Source of the DNA: Planctomycetota bacterium
GTDB taxonomy: Bacteria > Planctomycetota > Phycisphaerae > UBA1845 > Fen-1342
Assembly: GCA_018814045.1 (NCBI GenBank)
Contig: JAHJAR010000155.1
Span: 1 to 47,517, forward strand
DNA: 47,517 nucleotides
Direction: 5' to 3'
Shown here: positions 1 through 8,374 of the stretch, in pieces
How the letters are laid out: every line of letters starts with the position of its first letter
Numbering within the stretch: position 1 is the stretch's first letter
Made by a program: the position numbers and the translations under genes
The notes under the pieces: model-generated
Told to the model about the DNA's origin: nothing
Seen by the model: only the letters and a program-made list of their open reading frames with translations
Database searches by the model: none

Positions 1-2
1 CT

Positions 3-398
3 GACCTGGCACGGGTCGAGATGCTCCGCGGCCTGCTCGCCCAACACGGGATCGAGTCCGTTGTCATGAACGCGGGACTGGCGCACGTGGGGGGTGAGGT
101 GCCGTTCTTTCTGACGGGGCCCGAGTTGTGGGTCGCGCGCGATGAAGATCTCGCGCGCGCATTGGAGATCGTCGAGCAGTTCGAGTCCGGCGCGGAGGAG
201 GCTTCGGTCCCCCGCGAGGCCTGGCAGTGTTCCAAATGCGGCGAGATGATCGAAGGACAGTTCACGGAGTGCTGGAACTGTCGACTCGTGTACGACGCCG
301 ATCCGAGGGAGGACCCTGACGCCAAGTGCGACGAGTGTGGCTATCCGCTGCGCGGGTTACCAGAGCGGCGTTGTCCGGAGTGCGGCACGGATTTCTGA
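3..398 (+). CDS. DUF2007-like domain protein with two C-terminal zinc ribbons (5' end outside window)
   Basis: The reading frame is open from the first bases of the window (codons for DLARVEMLRGLLAQHGIES), so the true start lies upstream and the ATG at 21 is internal. The N-terminal part has the look of the DUF2007 / putative signal-transducing fold, in which a small domain opens with a 'E-x-L-L-x-x-G-I' helix; the match ends in a run of acidic residues. Two Cys4 zinc-ribbon units follow: C-S-K-C with C-W-N-C, then C-D-E-C with C-P-E-C, ending TDF-stop. Such proteins are small cytoplasmic proteins of unknown function, common in Planctomycetota. The family call rests on general resemblance; the zinc ribbons are directly visible. 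Confidence 0.7.
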   Translation, partial: DLARVEMLRGLLAQHGIESVVMNAGLAHVGGEVPFFLTGPELWVARDEDLARALEIVEQFESGAEEASVPREAWQCSKCGEMIEGQFTECWNCRLVYDADPREDPDAKCDECGYPLRGLPERRCPECGTDF

Positions 399-413
399 GA
401 CGGCGGCACGACA

Positions 414-3047
414 CTACGGCGGCAAAGGCACGAGCAGGTCTTCCTCGTCCGCGGGCAGCGGCGTCAGCAGGAGCACTTCTGCGACGATCAGGACGCGGAT
501 ACCTTCCTTTTCACCATCCATCCGGCCGACTTGCAGGTAGCCCAGGACCCGCTGGCGGGCCGACCCGGGGCCGAAGAGCTCGTCCGCCTGGGGAGCTTCG
601 CGCAGGCATGTGAGGAACGCCTCGATCGCCTCGGCCCGCATGACCAGCAGGTGCCGCCACGTGCCACGGCGCTGGATGGGGTAGACCGCCACGGACTCAC
701 GGTTCCAGTCGAGGACATTGTCGAGACGCGTGGCGAAGCCGGGGCTGTGCCAGCCCTCGGTGGGCGCGGCGCGCAGCGGCACGCCGGCTTGCTGCCCCGG
801 CGTGGCGTCGCGCGGAGCCTGCCAGGCCACGTAGCCGGCGGTCGCACCGATGCCGGCCTGGACTTCGAGATCCGCCGGCCAATCGGCGTAATCACGCAGC
901 CAGCCAGCGTCCAGGCGCGGCAACTTGTTGTAGAAGTCGTCGCGCACCTCGTCCCAGTCGTAGTGTTGCCCAGGGTGGGGCAGGCTTGGGTCGGGTGCGA
1001 TGGTCGGTGGCAGACGGTCGCTCCGCCGGACGGCCTGCAAACCGGGGATCGGCTGGTTGTCAAAACCACAGACGCGCACGGAGAAGCCGTAACCACCGTC
1101 GCGCGGCGCCGGCCAGGCTTCAACCGCCACGTCGATCCGGTTCCAGCCGCGTTGCAGGGTGGCGGCGGTCGCGAGCATGCTGGGCCAGTTCTGATCCTCG
1201 AATTTGGCGATGGCGAAGTAGTCGCCACGGTGGATCAGTTGCTCGTTGATCCAGAGCGCCAGGCCGTCGTTGTGCCCCAACCACAGGCGCACTTCCTGCC
1301 GTTGCGGTGACCAGAGATACGTCGTGGCGGGTGTCACACACCAAGCCGGCATCTGCCACGCCAGATCCGCGAACGTCTGCTTCAGATCGATGAACTCCGG
1401 GGTGGCGGCGACGATGAACTCGCGCGTGGCCAGGTCGAACACCGGCGGGGTCGGCCGCGCGACATGATGTGGCGGCAGCCCTGCCGGGGGCACGTTGTCC
1501 GCGACGGCACCTGGCCGGCCCACGAGCCACGATTGAATGTAGCCCACGCCATTGTCCACATCCGCCGGCTCCAGCCGCCGGTACATTGCGGGCGTGACGT
1601 AGTAGCGCAGGGAAGCCCGGTGGCCGTAGCCCATCGAGGGAATCGGCTGGTGTCCGCAGCTATCGGAGTGGTGCGTGATCGGGTACCCGTCGCCGGCTTC
1701 ACTCGTGCGCACGGTCCAGTCAAACTGGTGGCTCCACTCGTGCAGGTATACCTCCCAACCACACCATGTGCCGATGTCCGTCATAGCCGCGCCGTTTGGC
1801 CCGCAATCGGCTCCGCCGGTGACGCTTGGTCCGCGCGGATGGAACGACATGACACAATCGACGCTGCCGCGCACCGGCACGAGCTCATCGAGCGGCCCGT
1901 AGAGCCAGCCCACGTTCAGCCCGTAGGGCAGCGCGTTCTCATGCGGGATTTGCTGGAAGCGCGTGTTGAGCAGCAGTTGTCCACCGGACGCCCCATAGAC
2001 CATTTGTTGCACCCAGCGCCACTCGCGCTGGATCTTGTCGAGTTGCGGCGGAGTCATCTCGACGCGGACCCTGGTCTTCTTCCCGTCCTGCTCCTGCTCG
2101 TATTCCTTGGAAAGCAGGACAGCGACGAGTGCGTCCCACGTGTTGGGTGAGACGCGCGCAGCCTGCCCGGCGCGCTCCATCACTTGCGCAACGTCCTCGA
2201 TCGGCTCGCCACAGCGTTCCATCATCTCCCCCAGCCGATACCACGCGTCACCGACGCGCCACGCCGGAGGGGGCCGCTCCGCGTTGCGCAGCGTTTGTAG
2301 GGCGACCTCGAAATGCAGCCGGGCGGCCCGGAACAGGCCGCACTGCTGGGCGTAAAGTCCCATGCGGTAGTGCGTCGCGAAGTTCGAGGTCAGCCGGGCT
2401 TCGGCCTCGGCGAAACGGATGCGTCTCCAGGCCGCGCGCGCGAAGCGGGCCACTTGTTGATCGGAGCTACTGCTCAGCCGCCGGAACGCCCCCTGCGCCG
2501 TCGTCAAGCTGACCGTGCTGGCGACTGCGGTTGCCTCGAGGTACTCGCGGGCCGCGCTCGGTTTGACTCGTCCCACGACGTCGCCCAACGGCCCCAGGGC
2601 CGCGCTGCCCGCCAGCTTCATATCCGGGGCGCCGCTGGCCATCAGCGCCAGCCCCGGCGCGCCGGGCTGCACGTGCACGGTCAGTTCCAGGACGCGTTTG
2701 TCTTCCACCGCGTCCCGTTCGAGGGCCGCGGTGCCGAGGATGTACGTCTGCCCCGGCTGGCGCAGTGTCCACGTCGGGTACTCGGATTGCCCCCCGGTGA
2801 ACCTGATCTCGATCGGCGCGCGCCCGACGGAATCGGGCTCGAAGAGGGCCACGAACACGATGGGCGACGGGATGATACCGAAACGATCGTATGGTCGGGT
2901 CACGCGGATGCTCTGTGTCCCGGCTTCGAGCCGGAACGATCCTAGCGGGATCGTCGTCCAGTCGCGGTGTCCTGCGGCCCACGCCGGGGTCACGATCCCG
3001 GCCGCCAGGCACATGCCGACCAGGCGTTTGACGCTGTGCTGTAACAT
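414..3047 (-). CDS. Large exported protein with an HExxH metallopeptidase-like motif, function unknown
   Basis: I place the start at the ATG at 3047 (877 residues) because it is preceded by an AAGGGA ribosome site and opens a clear signal peptide (MLQHSVKRLVGMCLAAGIV, then Ala-rich cleavage at AWA). The frame stays open to 3161, but that extension lacks a signal. The central part holds H-E-W-S-H at about residues 436-440, an HExxH zinc-protease signature, followed by a His-rich stretch (ITHHSDSCGH) that might hold a third ligand. The C-terminal half has jelly-roll-like WINEQLIHRGDYF sequence typical of carbohydrate-binding or PA14-type modules. I do not recognise a named family. It is divergent from the TPR gene at 3272. 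It could be a periplasmic or surface zinc hydrolase; that is inference from one motif. Confidence 0.8.
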   Translation of the reverse strand: MLQHSVKRLVGMCLAAGIVTPAWAAGHRDWTTIPLGSFRLEAGTQSIRVTRPYDRFGIIPSPIVFVALFEPDSVGRAPIEIRFTGGQSEYPTWTLRQPGQTYILGTAALERDAVEDKRVLELTVHVQPGAPGLALMASGAPDMKLAGSAALGPLGDVVGRVKPSAAREYLEATAVASTVSLTTAQGAFRRLSSSSDQQVARFARAAWRRIRFAEAEARLTSNFATHYRMGLYAQQCGLFRAARLHFEVALQTLRNAERPPPAWRVGDAWYRLGEMMERCGEPIEDVAQVMERAGQAARVSPNTWDALVAVLLSKEYEQEQDGKKTRVRVEMTPPQLDKIQREWRWVQQMVYGASGGQLLLNTRFQQIPHENALPYGLNVGWLYGPLDELVPVRGSVDCVMSFHPRGPSVTGGADCGPNGAAMTDIGTWCGWEVYLHEWSHQFDWTVRTSEAGDGYPITHHSDSCGHQPIPSMGYGHRASLRYYVTPAMYRRLEPADVDNGVGYIQSWLVGRPGAVADNVPPAGLPPHHVARPTPPVFDLATREFIVAATPEFIDLKQTFADLAWQMPAWCVTPATTYLWSPQRQEVRLWLGHNDGLALWINEQLIHRGDYFAIAKFEDQNWPSMLATAATLQRGWNRIDVAVEAWPAPRDGGYGFSVRVCGFDNQPIPGLQAVRRSDRLPPTIAPDPSLPHPGQHYDWDEVRDDFYNKLPRLDAGWLRDYADWPADLEVQAGIGATAGYVAWQAPRDATPGQQAGVPLRAAPTEGWHSPGFATRLDNVLDWNRESVAVYPIQRRGTWRHLLVMRAEAIEAFLTCLREAPQADELFGPGSARQRVLGYLQVGRMDGEKEGIRVLIVAEVLLLTPLPADEEDLLVPLPP

Positions 3048-3271
3048 CAGACATCCCTTCCGGGCACGGACCGGCCAGCCCCCCGCGCGGGCCGCGCCGC
3101 CCCCCCAAAAACCAAGAAACTCGCACCCGCCGTTTTGCAGCGGCACCACCACAAGGTACAAATCATCATAAGCCGGCGAAAGTGGGTGCGGCCACGCCGC
3201 CAGTGTACGCTACCGGCGCGGTTGCTGCGCCAGGGAGTATTCACAGCGACGAAACGGGGGCGAGGACTTCG
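3048..3271. other. Divergent intergenic region
   Basis: This 224-base gap separates two divergent exported-protein genes and must hold promoters for both. On the minus strand a TATGAT hexamer near 3165 could be a -10 box, but I see no convincing -35 partner. No repeat or RNA structure stands out apart from a C-rich tract near 3100. Confidence 0.3.
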
Positions 3272-4888
3272 ATGGCGTCCATAGCGCAAAAACCAGCGTT
3301 TTGCCGAATCGTGGCGGTGGCTTGTCTGTGTGCTGCGGGGGGCGTGTCGCACGCCGCGGCCCAGACCGTGTCGCCGCAGAGCGCGCCCGCCGACGCGCGC
3401 CCACACGTCGCGATAGCCGGCTTTGTCCGCGACGCCAGCTCTGATCCGCGCGACACGTGGGTTCCGGTCGCGATTGAGGAAACGCTGGCCTGGCGGCTGG
3501 GCCGCGTCCCGGCCCTGATCACCGTGCCAACGGTGCGTACGTACGAAGCCTGGCGCGAACTGCGCGAGGACCCGGCCGCCTCGCCGGAATGGCGCCGAAC
3601 CGTCCGGTTACTGGGAGCCGAGGTGTTGCTGTCCGGTACGTGCAGTGGCCCACCGGACGCGATCGTGCTACAGCTCACGCTGCTACCGACGGCCGACAAG
3701 GCCGGTGCACGCGCCTCCACAACTATCCCCACCGGCCGGCTGTTTGGGGTACTCGACGCTGCCACAAACTGGGTGCTCCAGCAACTCGGCGTGCAGGAAC
3801 TCAGCGAGGACATTCAGCGTTTGATCTACGCCCCTCCGGCGCGCTCGCCATCGGCCGTCGAGTACTACGCGAAGGCCATCCTGGCCATACGCCAGGGACA
3901 ATTGCTGGACACGCGGCACTACGCGTCCGAGGCTACCAGCTATGACAAACAGTATCGCCCGGCGATCCTGCTCCTGGCCCAGGTCGAACCGCAGCTCGTT
4001 CCGCAAGCGCGCACGCTCGCGGTCACGCGCCTGCGTCTGCTCGCCGAACTCGCCCGCATGCACGACGACCCGGTGGACCGCGCCGCCGCGCTGTTGGCCC
4101 AGGCGCTGATTCTGCGCCCGGCCGAAACCGACACGGCCGCGCTGCGGCGTATCGAGGAGTCCCTGAGCAGCGCCTACGAGTCACGCGAGCCCTACGGTCA
4201 ACTCGCCGCCATGAACGGCATCTGCGATCTGTACCTGACCAGTACAGCTCCCGACGACGCCACCTGGTCGGAAGCGCGGCGTCAGCGTTTCAGAGAGTCC
4301 AATCTGCGCCACGCCGTCGAGTGGCAGAAAGTCGTCCTGGCCATGCTGGAGAATCTGGGTGACACGGTTGCGGAAATACCGGCCGCCAGCAAGCTCGCGC
4401 TGATCTACGAGCGTCTCGGCGAGGACAACCAGGCCCTCGCCCTACATCAGCGCACGCTCCAGGCGGCCCGCCTTACAGAAACGCGGCACATGCAGGCCAC
4501 GACCTGGATGTTCATTGGGCAGTGGTACAACCGTCACGAACGCTGGCAGGAAGCCCTCGATGCGCTCAGCCGCTGCCTGACGCTCGCGGAGGGCGAGTCG
4601 AAAGCGGCGGTGCGCGTTGCCCTGGCCAACGTGTACCAGTCGATGGGCCTGCTCGAGGATGCTCTCGGGCAGTACGACCTGGCCTACGAACAGATCCGCG
4701 ACGGGGAGAACTTGGGCGACCAGTTCCTTTGCCTGCGCGAGCTGTCCAAGCTGCGCATGCAACTGGGCCAGCGCGACCAAGCCATTCTCGCTTTGCAGGA
4801 AGCTATCGACATCGCCCACGTGCTCGAGCTGCGCGTCGAGGAAGACCTGCGCACTCAACTCGACGAGTGGCAGCACAACCGACCCTGA
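3272..4888 (+). CDS. Exported tetratricopeptide-repeat protein
   Basis: The start chosen is the ATG at 3272 (538 residues): a GAGG ribosome site lies just upstream and the N-terminus reads as a signal peptide (MASIAQKPAFCRIVAVACLC, with cleavage near HAAAQ). The segment to about residue 190 is an alpha/beta region with the pattern of the TolB-N / FlgO-like domains often found before TPRs (HVAIAGFV, VEETLAWRL-like helix, LGAEVLLSGTCSG). From about residue 380 to the end there are at least four TPR-like helix pairs (for example ALIYERLGEDNQALALHQRT and ANVYQSMGLLEDALGQYDLA). TPR proteins are protein-binding scaffolds; the partner is unknown. It is convergent with the fucose-isomerase-like gene, with a palindromic element between their ends. 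Confidence 0.8.
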   Translation: MASIAQKPAFCRIVAVACLCAAGGVSHAAAQTVSPQSAPADARPHVAIAGFVRDASSDPRDTWVPVAIEETLAWRLGRVPALITVPTVRTYEAWRELREDPAASPEWRRTVRLLGAEVLLSGTCSGPPDAIVLQLTLLPTADKAGARASTTIPTGRLFGVLDAATNWVLQQLGVQELSEDIQRLIYAPPARSPSAVEYYAKAILAIRQGQLLDTRHYASEATSYDKQYRPAILLLAQVEPQLVPQARTLAVTRLRLLAELARMHDDPVDRAAALLAQALILRPAETDTAALRRIEESLSSAYESREPYGQLAAMNGICDLYLTSTAPDDATWSEARRQRFRESNLRHAVEWQKVVLAMLENLGDTVAEIPAASKLALIYERLGEDNQALALHQRTLQAARLTETRHMQATTWMFIGQWYNRHERWQEALDALSRCLTLAEGESKAAVRVALANVYQSMGLLEDALGQYDLAYEQIRDGENLGDQFLCLRELSKLRMQLGQRDQAILALQEAIDIAHVLELRVEEDLRTQLDEWQHNRP

Positions 4889-4903
4889 GCAGGGTCACCA
4901 ACC

Positions 4904-5056
4904 AGTGTAGTGTCTCACAATTGCGGCGTCCTTCCGAGCCGCGACCGGTCAGGGAGCGCTTGTGTCGAGAACCGGTCGGCGCCGCCGGCAACCGCTTCCT
5001 TCTGACGGTCGCGGCTCCGGTTTGAATACGATGCCGTAATTGTGAAACACTACACT
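4904..5056. repeat. 153-base nested palindromic element (copy 1)
   Basis: The outer arms 4904-4927 and 5033-5056 are inverted with 22 of 24 matches (AGTGTAGTGTYTCACAATT type). Inside lies a second imperfect inverted repeat, 4934-4962 with 4989-5020, built on CCGAGCCGCGACCG and its complement. It sits between two convergent genes. Related copies lie at 15231-15380 and 36041-36228, with a fragment near 12038-12059. The whole unit could fold as a long cruciform or hairpin and might serve as a two-way transcription stop; that function is inferred. Confidence 0.85.
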
Positions 5057-5106
5057 CGTCCGCCGCGGCACGCCGCGGCCGACGAACCGCACCGCGCGGA
5101 AACCAG

Positions 5107-6567
5107 CTACGACAGCACGACCGGTTCTATGGCCAGCACGTCGCAGGCCGCCGCCAGCGCGGCCACGTGGTCGCCGATGACGGCATGGATGTGGTTGCTG
5201 CTGTAGTTGTCGCGCAGCGTGGCGAGCGGCACATCGAAACGAGCATAGGCATGCGGCCATTCGTAAGTAGTCTGCTTGGCCAGGCGTTCCTCTTTCGCGC
5301 GTGACAGCTTTTCGAACGAGCCGGTAAAAATGTGCATCAAGAAGCGCCCGCTCCGCCGGACAATCCGGCCGAAGGTCACCTGTTTGGCTGGGGCGGCGTA
5401 GAACTGCACGCTGGCGCCGCCGCTGCGGAAGTAGAACTCCGAGGCGGGGCGCAGATGGCACTCGCGCCAGTTGCGGCGGAAGTTGCGGGAGCGCTTGGCG
5501 AACCAGGGGGCGTGCTGCCCGCTGTTGACCAGATCGTAAAGATCCTCTTTCTCGTGGTAGTGGCGCAGGTCGGCAAACAGCGCCGGTGTGCCGGTCAGGT
5601 GATGCATGAGCTGCATGGTCAGCGCACCGTTGCTGTCGCACTCGGTGGCGCAGATGAGCGGTTTTTTCTGCTGATTCTCCCAGTCGGCCGTGTCGTTTAG
5701 TAAGGCTTCCTGCACGTCGGCGATGCACAGGCCGGGCCATTCGGTCATATCGAGCTGACCGGTCAGGCCACAGAAATCGATTCCTTCGAGTTTGCAGAAG
5801 TCCTTCATGGCCAGGTACATGCGCACCTGGCGGGCCAGCGTGCCGTCGAGTCCGGGGGTCAGCTTGCGATCATCCCAGTGGATCTTGGCACAGTGTTTTT
5901 CAAGCCAGTGCAGGCCGGCCTCGACCCGGTCATCGGCGATCTTGCGGGACAGTTGCCAAAGATGAAGCTGGCCGCGGTGATACACGTGCACGCCGAATTG
6001 CTCCATCCACTGCGACGGGTCGACGTGCCCGGTGTACATGCCCATCGAAGGGCCATCGAACTCGCCGTAGCGCAGGCCGTGCAGCATGGCGGCGGCGCGC
6101 TCGCCCTTGGCACGCTCGTCCGGATCATGCAGATGCAGGAAGCGCTCCACCTCCCGCTGCACCTCTTTCTTCCGGATGTCACCCAGGATACGTCCAAACG
6201 GCCGGCCCATTTCGTCGAGTGCGCCGGCCGAGGCGAAAAATGCTACCCAGCCCGGGTGCGACGGCAGGATGTTGCCGACTTGCAGGATCGGGACTTCGGG
6301 GATCAGATTGGCAACCTGCGCGGTCAGATCCGGGAAGGACCAGACGCAGAAGTTGAAGACGACGATATCCGGATAGGCCACGCCGATGCGGCGGGCTGCT
6401 GCCCGAGCTGTGTCGTAGTTCCACACGATCTTGCGCACCGCGATGACGTCGTGCTTCTTCCGGTTGAAGTAGGTCACCAGGCGATCCTGAAACATGTGGC
6501 AGTCTTTGTCGGTCGCCTTGGCCACCCGCGCGCGCCCGTCGGTAAACGTGACAATCCCGATTTTCAT
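5107..6567 (-). CDS. L-fucose / L-arabinose isomerase family protein
   Basis: The 486-residue protein starts at the ATG at 6567, where a GGAG ribosome site precedes MKIGIVTFTDGRA; the frame is open to 6726 but without a better start. The N-terminal two thirds show the alternating Rossmann-like pattern of the FucI/AraA family (DIVVFNFCVWSFPDL, VPILQVGNILPSH), with the family-like block PSMGMYTGHVDPSQW, the segment ATECDSNGALTMQLM that should carry acidic metal ligands, and a C-terminal SSNHIHAVIGDH that should carry the metal-binding His. Family members use Mn2+ to interconvert aldoses and ketoses. It is about 100 residues shorter than E. coli FucI, and the exact sugar cannot be told from sequence. 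With sulfatases 6-9 kb away, a role in fucose-type sugar use is plausible. Confidence 0.85.
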   Translation of the reverse strand: MKIGIVTFTDGRARVAKATDKDCHMFQDRLVTYFNRKKHDVIAVRKIVWNYDTARAAARRIGVAYPDIVVFNFCVWSFPDLTAQVANLIPEVPILQVGNILPSHPGWVAFFASAGALDEMGRPFGRILGDIRKKEVQREVERFLHLHDPDERAKGERAAAMLHGLRYGEFDGPSMGMYTGHVDPSQWMEQFGVHVYHRGQLHLWQLSRKIADDRVEAGLHWLEKHCAKIHWDDRKLTPGLDGTLARQVRMYLAMKDFCKLEGIDFCGLTGQLDMTEWPGLCIADVQEALLNDTADWENQQKKPLICATECDSNGALTMQLMHHLTGTPALFADLRHYHEKEDLYDLVNSGQHAPWFAKRSRNFRRNWRECHLRPASEFYFRSGGASVQFYAAPAKQVTFGRIVRRSGRFLMHIFTGSFEKLSRAKEERLAKQTTYEWPHAYARFDVPLATLRDNYSSNHIHAVIGDHVAALAAACDVLAIEPVVLS

Positions 6568-6958
6568 GGCTGGCTCCGCTGAGGTCCTCAGTTTCCTGGC
6601 CGAGCGCACTGACGTTGCCAAACCGGCGCGCGGCAGCACTGAGCCGGGAGTCGTACCGGCGTCGACGCCCACAAGGTACTCCGCCACGCTGAGCGATGGT
6701 ATTGGTGGCGCGGCCGCAGTCTGCAACGGATACTATTTACCCCATGGGCGTGGTTCAAGGCAAGCCGAGCGCGGCAACGGGCCGGGTTTCGATGACCAGG
6801 CACGAGCCAACCGGACGAAGCCGGCCGGCTACCGCACGATCTCCGCGACCGGTTTGGCGCAGGTGGTTGAGCCGTGGCCCCAACGACCTACAATCCGGTA
6901 GAGTTGGTCGCGCCGCCTCGGTCGGTGGGCGCGCCCGAGTGGCTCAAGGAGGTGACCG
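6568..6958. other. 390-base intergenic region with a promoter near its end
   Basis: This region lies between the starts of two divergent genes. I see no convincing protein or tRNA. Its only clear signal is the sigma70-like promoter at 6867-6894 reading right. A CCAT GGG-type sequence near 6740 has no coding support. Confidence 0.4.
6867..6894 (+). promoter_or_regulatory. Sigma70-like promoter for the membrane protein at 6959
   Basis: TTGAGC (6867-6872) and TACAAT (6889-6894) are separated by 16 bases. The predicted transcript would begin near 6901, leaving a leader of about 58 bases with a perfect AAGGAGGTG ribosome site before the GTG at 6959. Confidence 0.45.
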
Positions 6959-7747
6959 GTGCCCCCCCGCAAGAATCGTCCGGTCCTGTACGAGATGGTC
7001 CGCCAGAGTAGCCGAACGTCCGAGGCCGGCGCGCGGCGTCGCCGGGAAACGCCGCGCTCCGACCCCGCGCCGCCGGCAGTCGTTCCCGTGAGCAGGCCCG
7101 TTGAGCCGGAGCGGGCCCGCCCGCTACGCATCGTCAACGGTCAGGTCCATGCGACGTTCGGCTGGGCTGGCGGTACCGTGCTGGGGCTCGGTCTTCTGCT
7201 GGTCCTGTTCGTCGTCTTTCAGGCCGGCGTGCGCTACGCGCAGCAACCGGCTCAGGCACGTGACGCCGCCAACCAGACCTCGGAAGCCTTGCCGCAGTCC
7301 TACGGCGACACGTCCGGCGAAGCCGGCCAACCGGACGACCGGCCGCTGCGCGGCGGGTCGGACGCCGCGCGGGCGCCGAGTGGCGCCCCGGGAGCAACGG
7401 GGCAACCACCGCCATCGGCCACGCCGCGGCCAGCCACCCACAGTTTCCAGTTCCAACCCGGCTACCACTATGTGACGGTTCAGCACTTCCCGCGATCGCG
7501 GCTGCGCGCCGCGGAAGCAGCCCGGGCATTCCTGGGCGCCAACGGCGTGGAATGTGTGCTCGAGCAAAATCAGGATATTCGGCTCATAGCCATCGCAGCG
7601 TTTCTGCTCGATCAGGAGAATGCCGGCCAGGGGGCGCGCGAACGACGCCGATGCGAACAGCTCAAGCAGCGAATTCGGGAGTTGGGCAAAGACTACAAGT
7701 TGCAGGCGGGGTACGCGTTCGGCGAGTGCTACGAACGAAAGCACTGA
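6959..7747 (+). CDS. Single-pass membrane protein with SPOR-like C-terminal domain
   Basis: The start is a GTG at 6959, fixed by a textbook AAGGAGGTG ribosome site six bases upstream. The 262-residue protein has a basic cytoplasmic tail (1-70), one transmembrane helix at about 71-92 (GTVLGLGLLLVLFVVFQAGV), a low-complexity Pro/Ala/Gly linker to about 160, and a compact C-terminal domain (HYVTVQHFPRS, then alternating helices and strands) that resembles SPOR-type peptidoglycan-binding folds in size and layout. That resemblance is weak. Small TPR gene follows 75 bases downstream and is probably co-transcribed. Function unknown; a cell-envelope role is the reasonable guess. Confidence 0.75.
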   Translation: MPPRKNRPVLYEMVRQSSRTSEAGARRRRETPRSDPAPPAVVPVSRPVEPERARPLRIVNGQVHATFGWAGGTVLGLGLLLVLFVVFQAGVRYAQQPAQARDAANQTSEALPQSYGDTSGEAGQPDDRPLRGGSDAARAPSGAPGATGQPPPSATPRPATHSFQFQPGYHYVTVQHFPRSRLRAAEAARAFLGANGVECVLEQNQDIRLIAIAAFLLDQENAGQGARERRRCEQLKQRIRELGKDYKLQAGYAFGECYERKH

Positions 7748-7822
7748 GCCGCCCGCCGCCGGCGCCGCTTTCCGGGTGAGCCGATCTGCGAATGTGCCCG
7801 TCGAGGCCGGGAGAAGACCCAC

Positions 7823-8131
7823 ATGACACGTTTGGAACAGCTCCAGAAGCTGGCCGCGCTCCACCCGGATGACGCGATGCTGCCATACGGCATCGGTCTG
7901 GAGTACATCAACCTCGAACGATGGACCGACGCCATTGCCGCGTTCGACCAGGCTCTCAAGCTGGACAACAACCTGTCCGCGGCCCACTACCACAAGGCGC
8001 GTAGCGAGATCAAGGACGGACGCCACGAGTCGGCCCGGGCAACGCTCGCGACCGGCATCGAGGTCGCCCTGGCTGCGGGGGATCGCAAGACGGTCAGCGA
8101 GATGCACCAGCTCCTGGACACGATCTCCTGA
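7823..8131 (+). CDS. Small TPR protein
   Basis: A 102-residue soluble protein made of about two TPR units: LHPDDAMLPYGIGLEYINLE followed by the classic W-x-x-A-I-A-A-F-D-Q-A-L-K-L-D helix pattern, then an AHYHKARSEIKDGRHESARA pair. There is no signal peptide. A GGGAGAAG purine tract lies upstream of the ATG. Proteins of this size and type are common in Planctomycetota; partners are unknown. It lies 75 bases after the membrane protein gene on the same strand and may share its transcript. Confidence 0.8.
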   Translation: MTRLEQLQKLAALHPDDAMLPYGIGLEYINLERWTDAIAAFDQALKLDNNLSAAHYHKARSEIKDGRHESARATLATGIEVALAAGDRKTVSEMHQLLDTIS

Positions 8132-8374
8132 GGCTGCGCAGCTCGCCGGGGCGAATCGCGGGGCGGCAAGCGCTCCTGTTTGAATGTCAGCCGAAGCTGC
8201 GCACAGATCATCCGCGGTGCGGCCATCTCGTTCAGGAAGCGGCTCGTCTGCTCCGCTGGTGTGGGCACGTCGCGCCGAAGCCAGTCGACCGGCGCGAGCT
8301 CATAGCACAAATCCAGCCGTGTCTACAGCCGCATCTGGAGCCGCAGGCGCCGCGGCCGGAGACAAGGGCGCGTA

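Noticed and set aside
7987..8310. A minus-strand frame with the sequence DWLRRDVPTPAEQTS
   Set aside because: Parts look protein-like, but most of it lies opposite the small TPR gene and no start or family can be defended.
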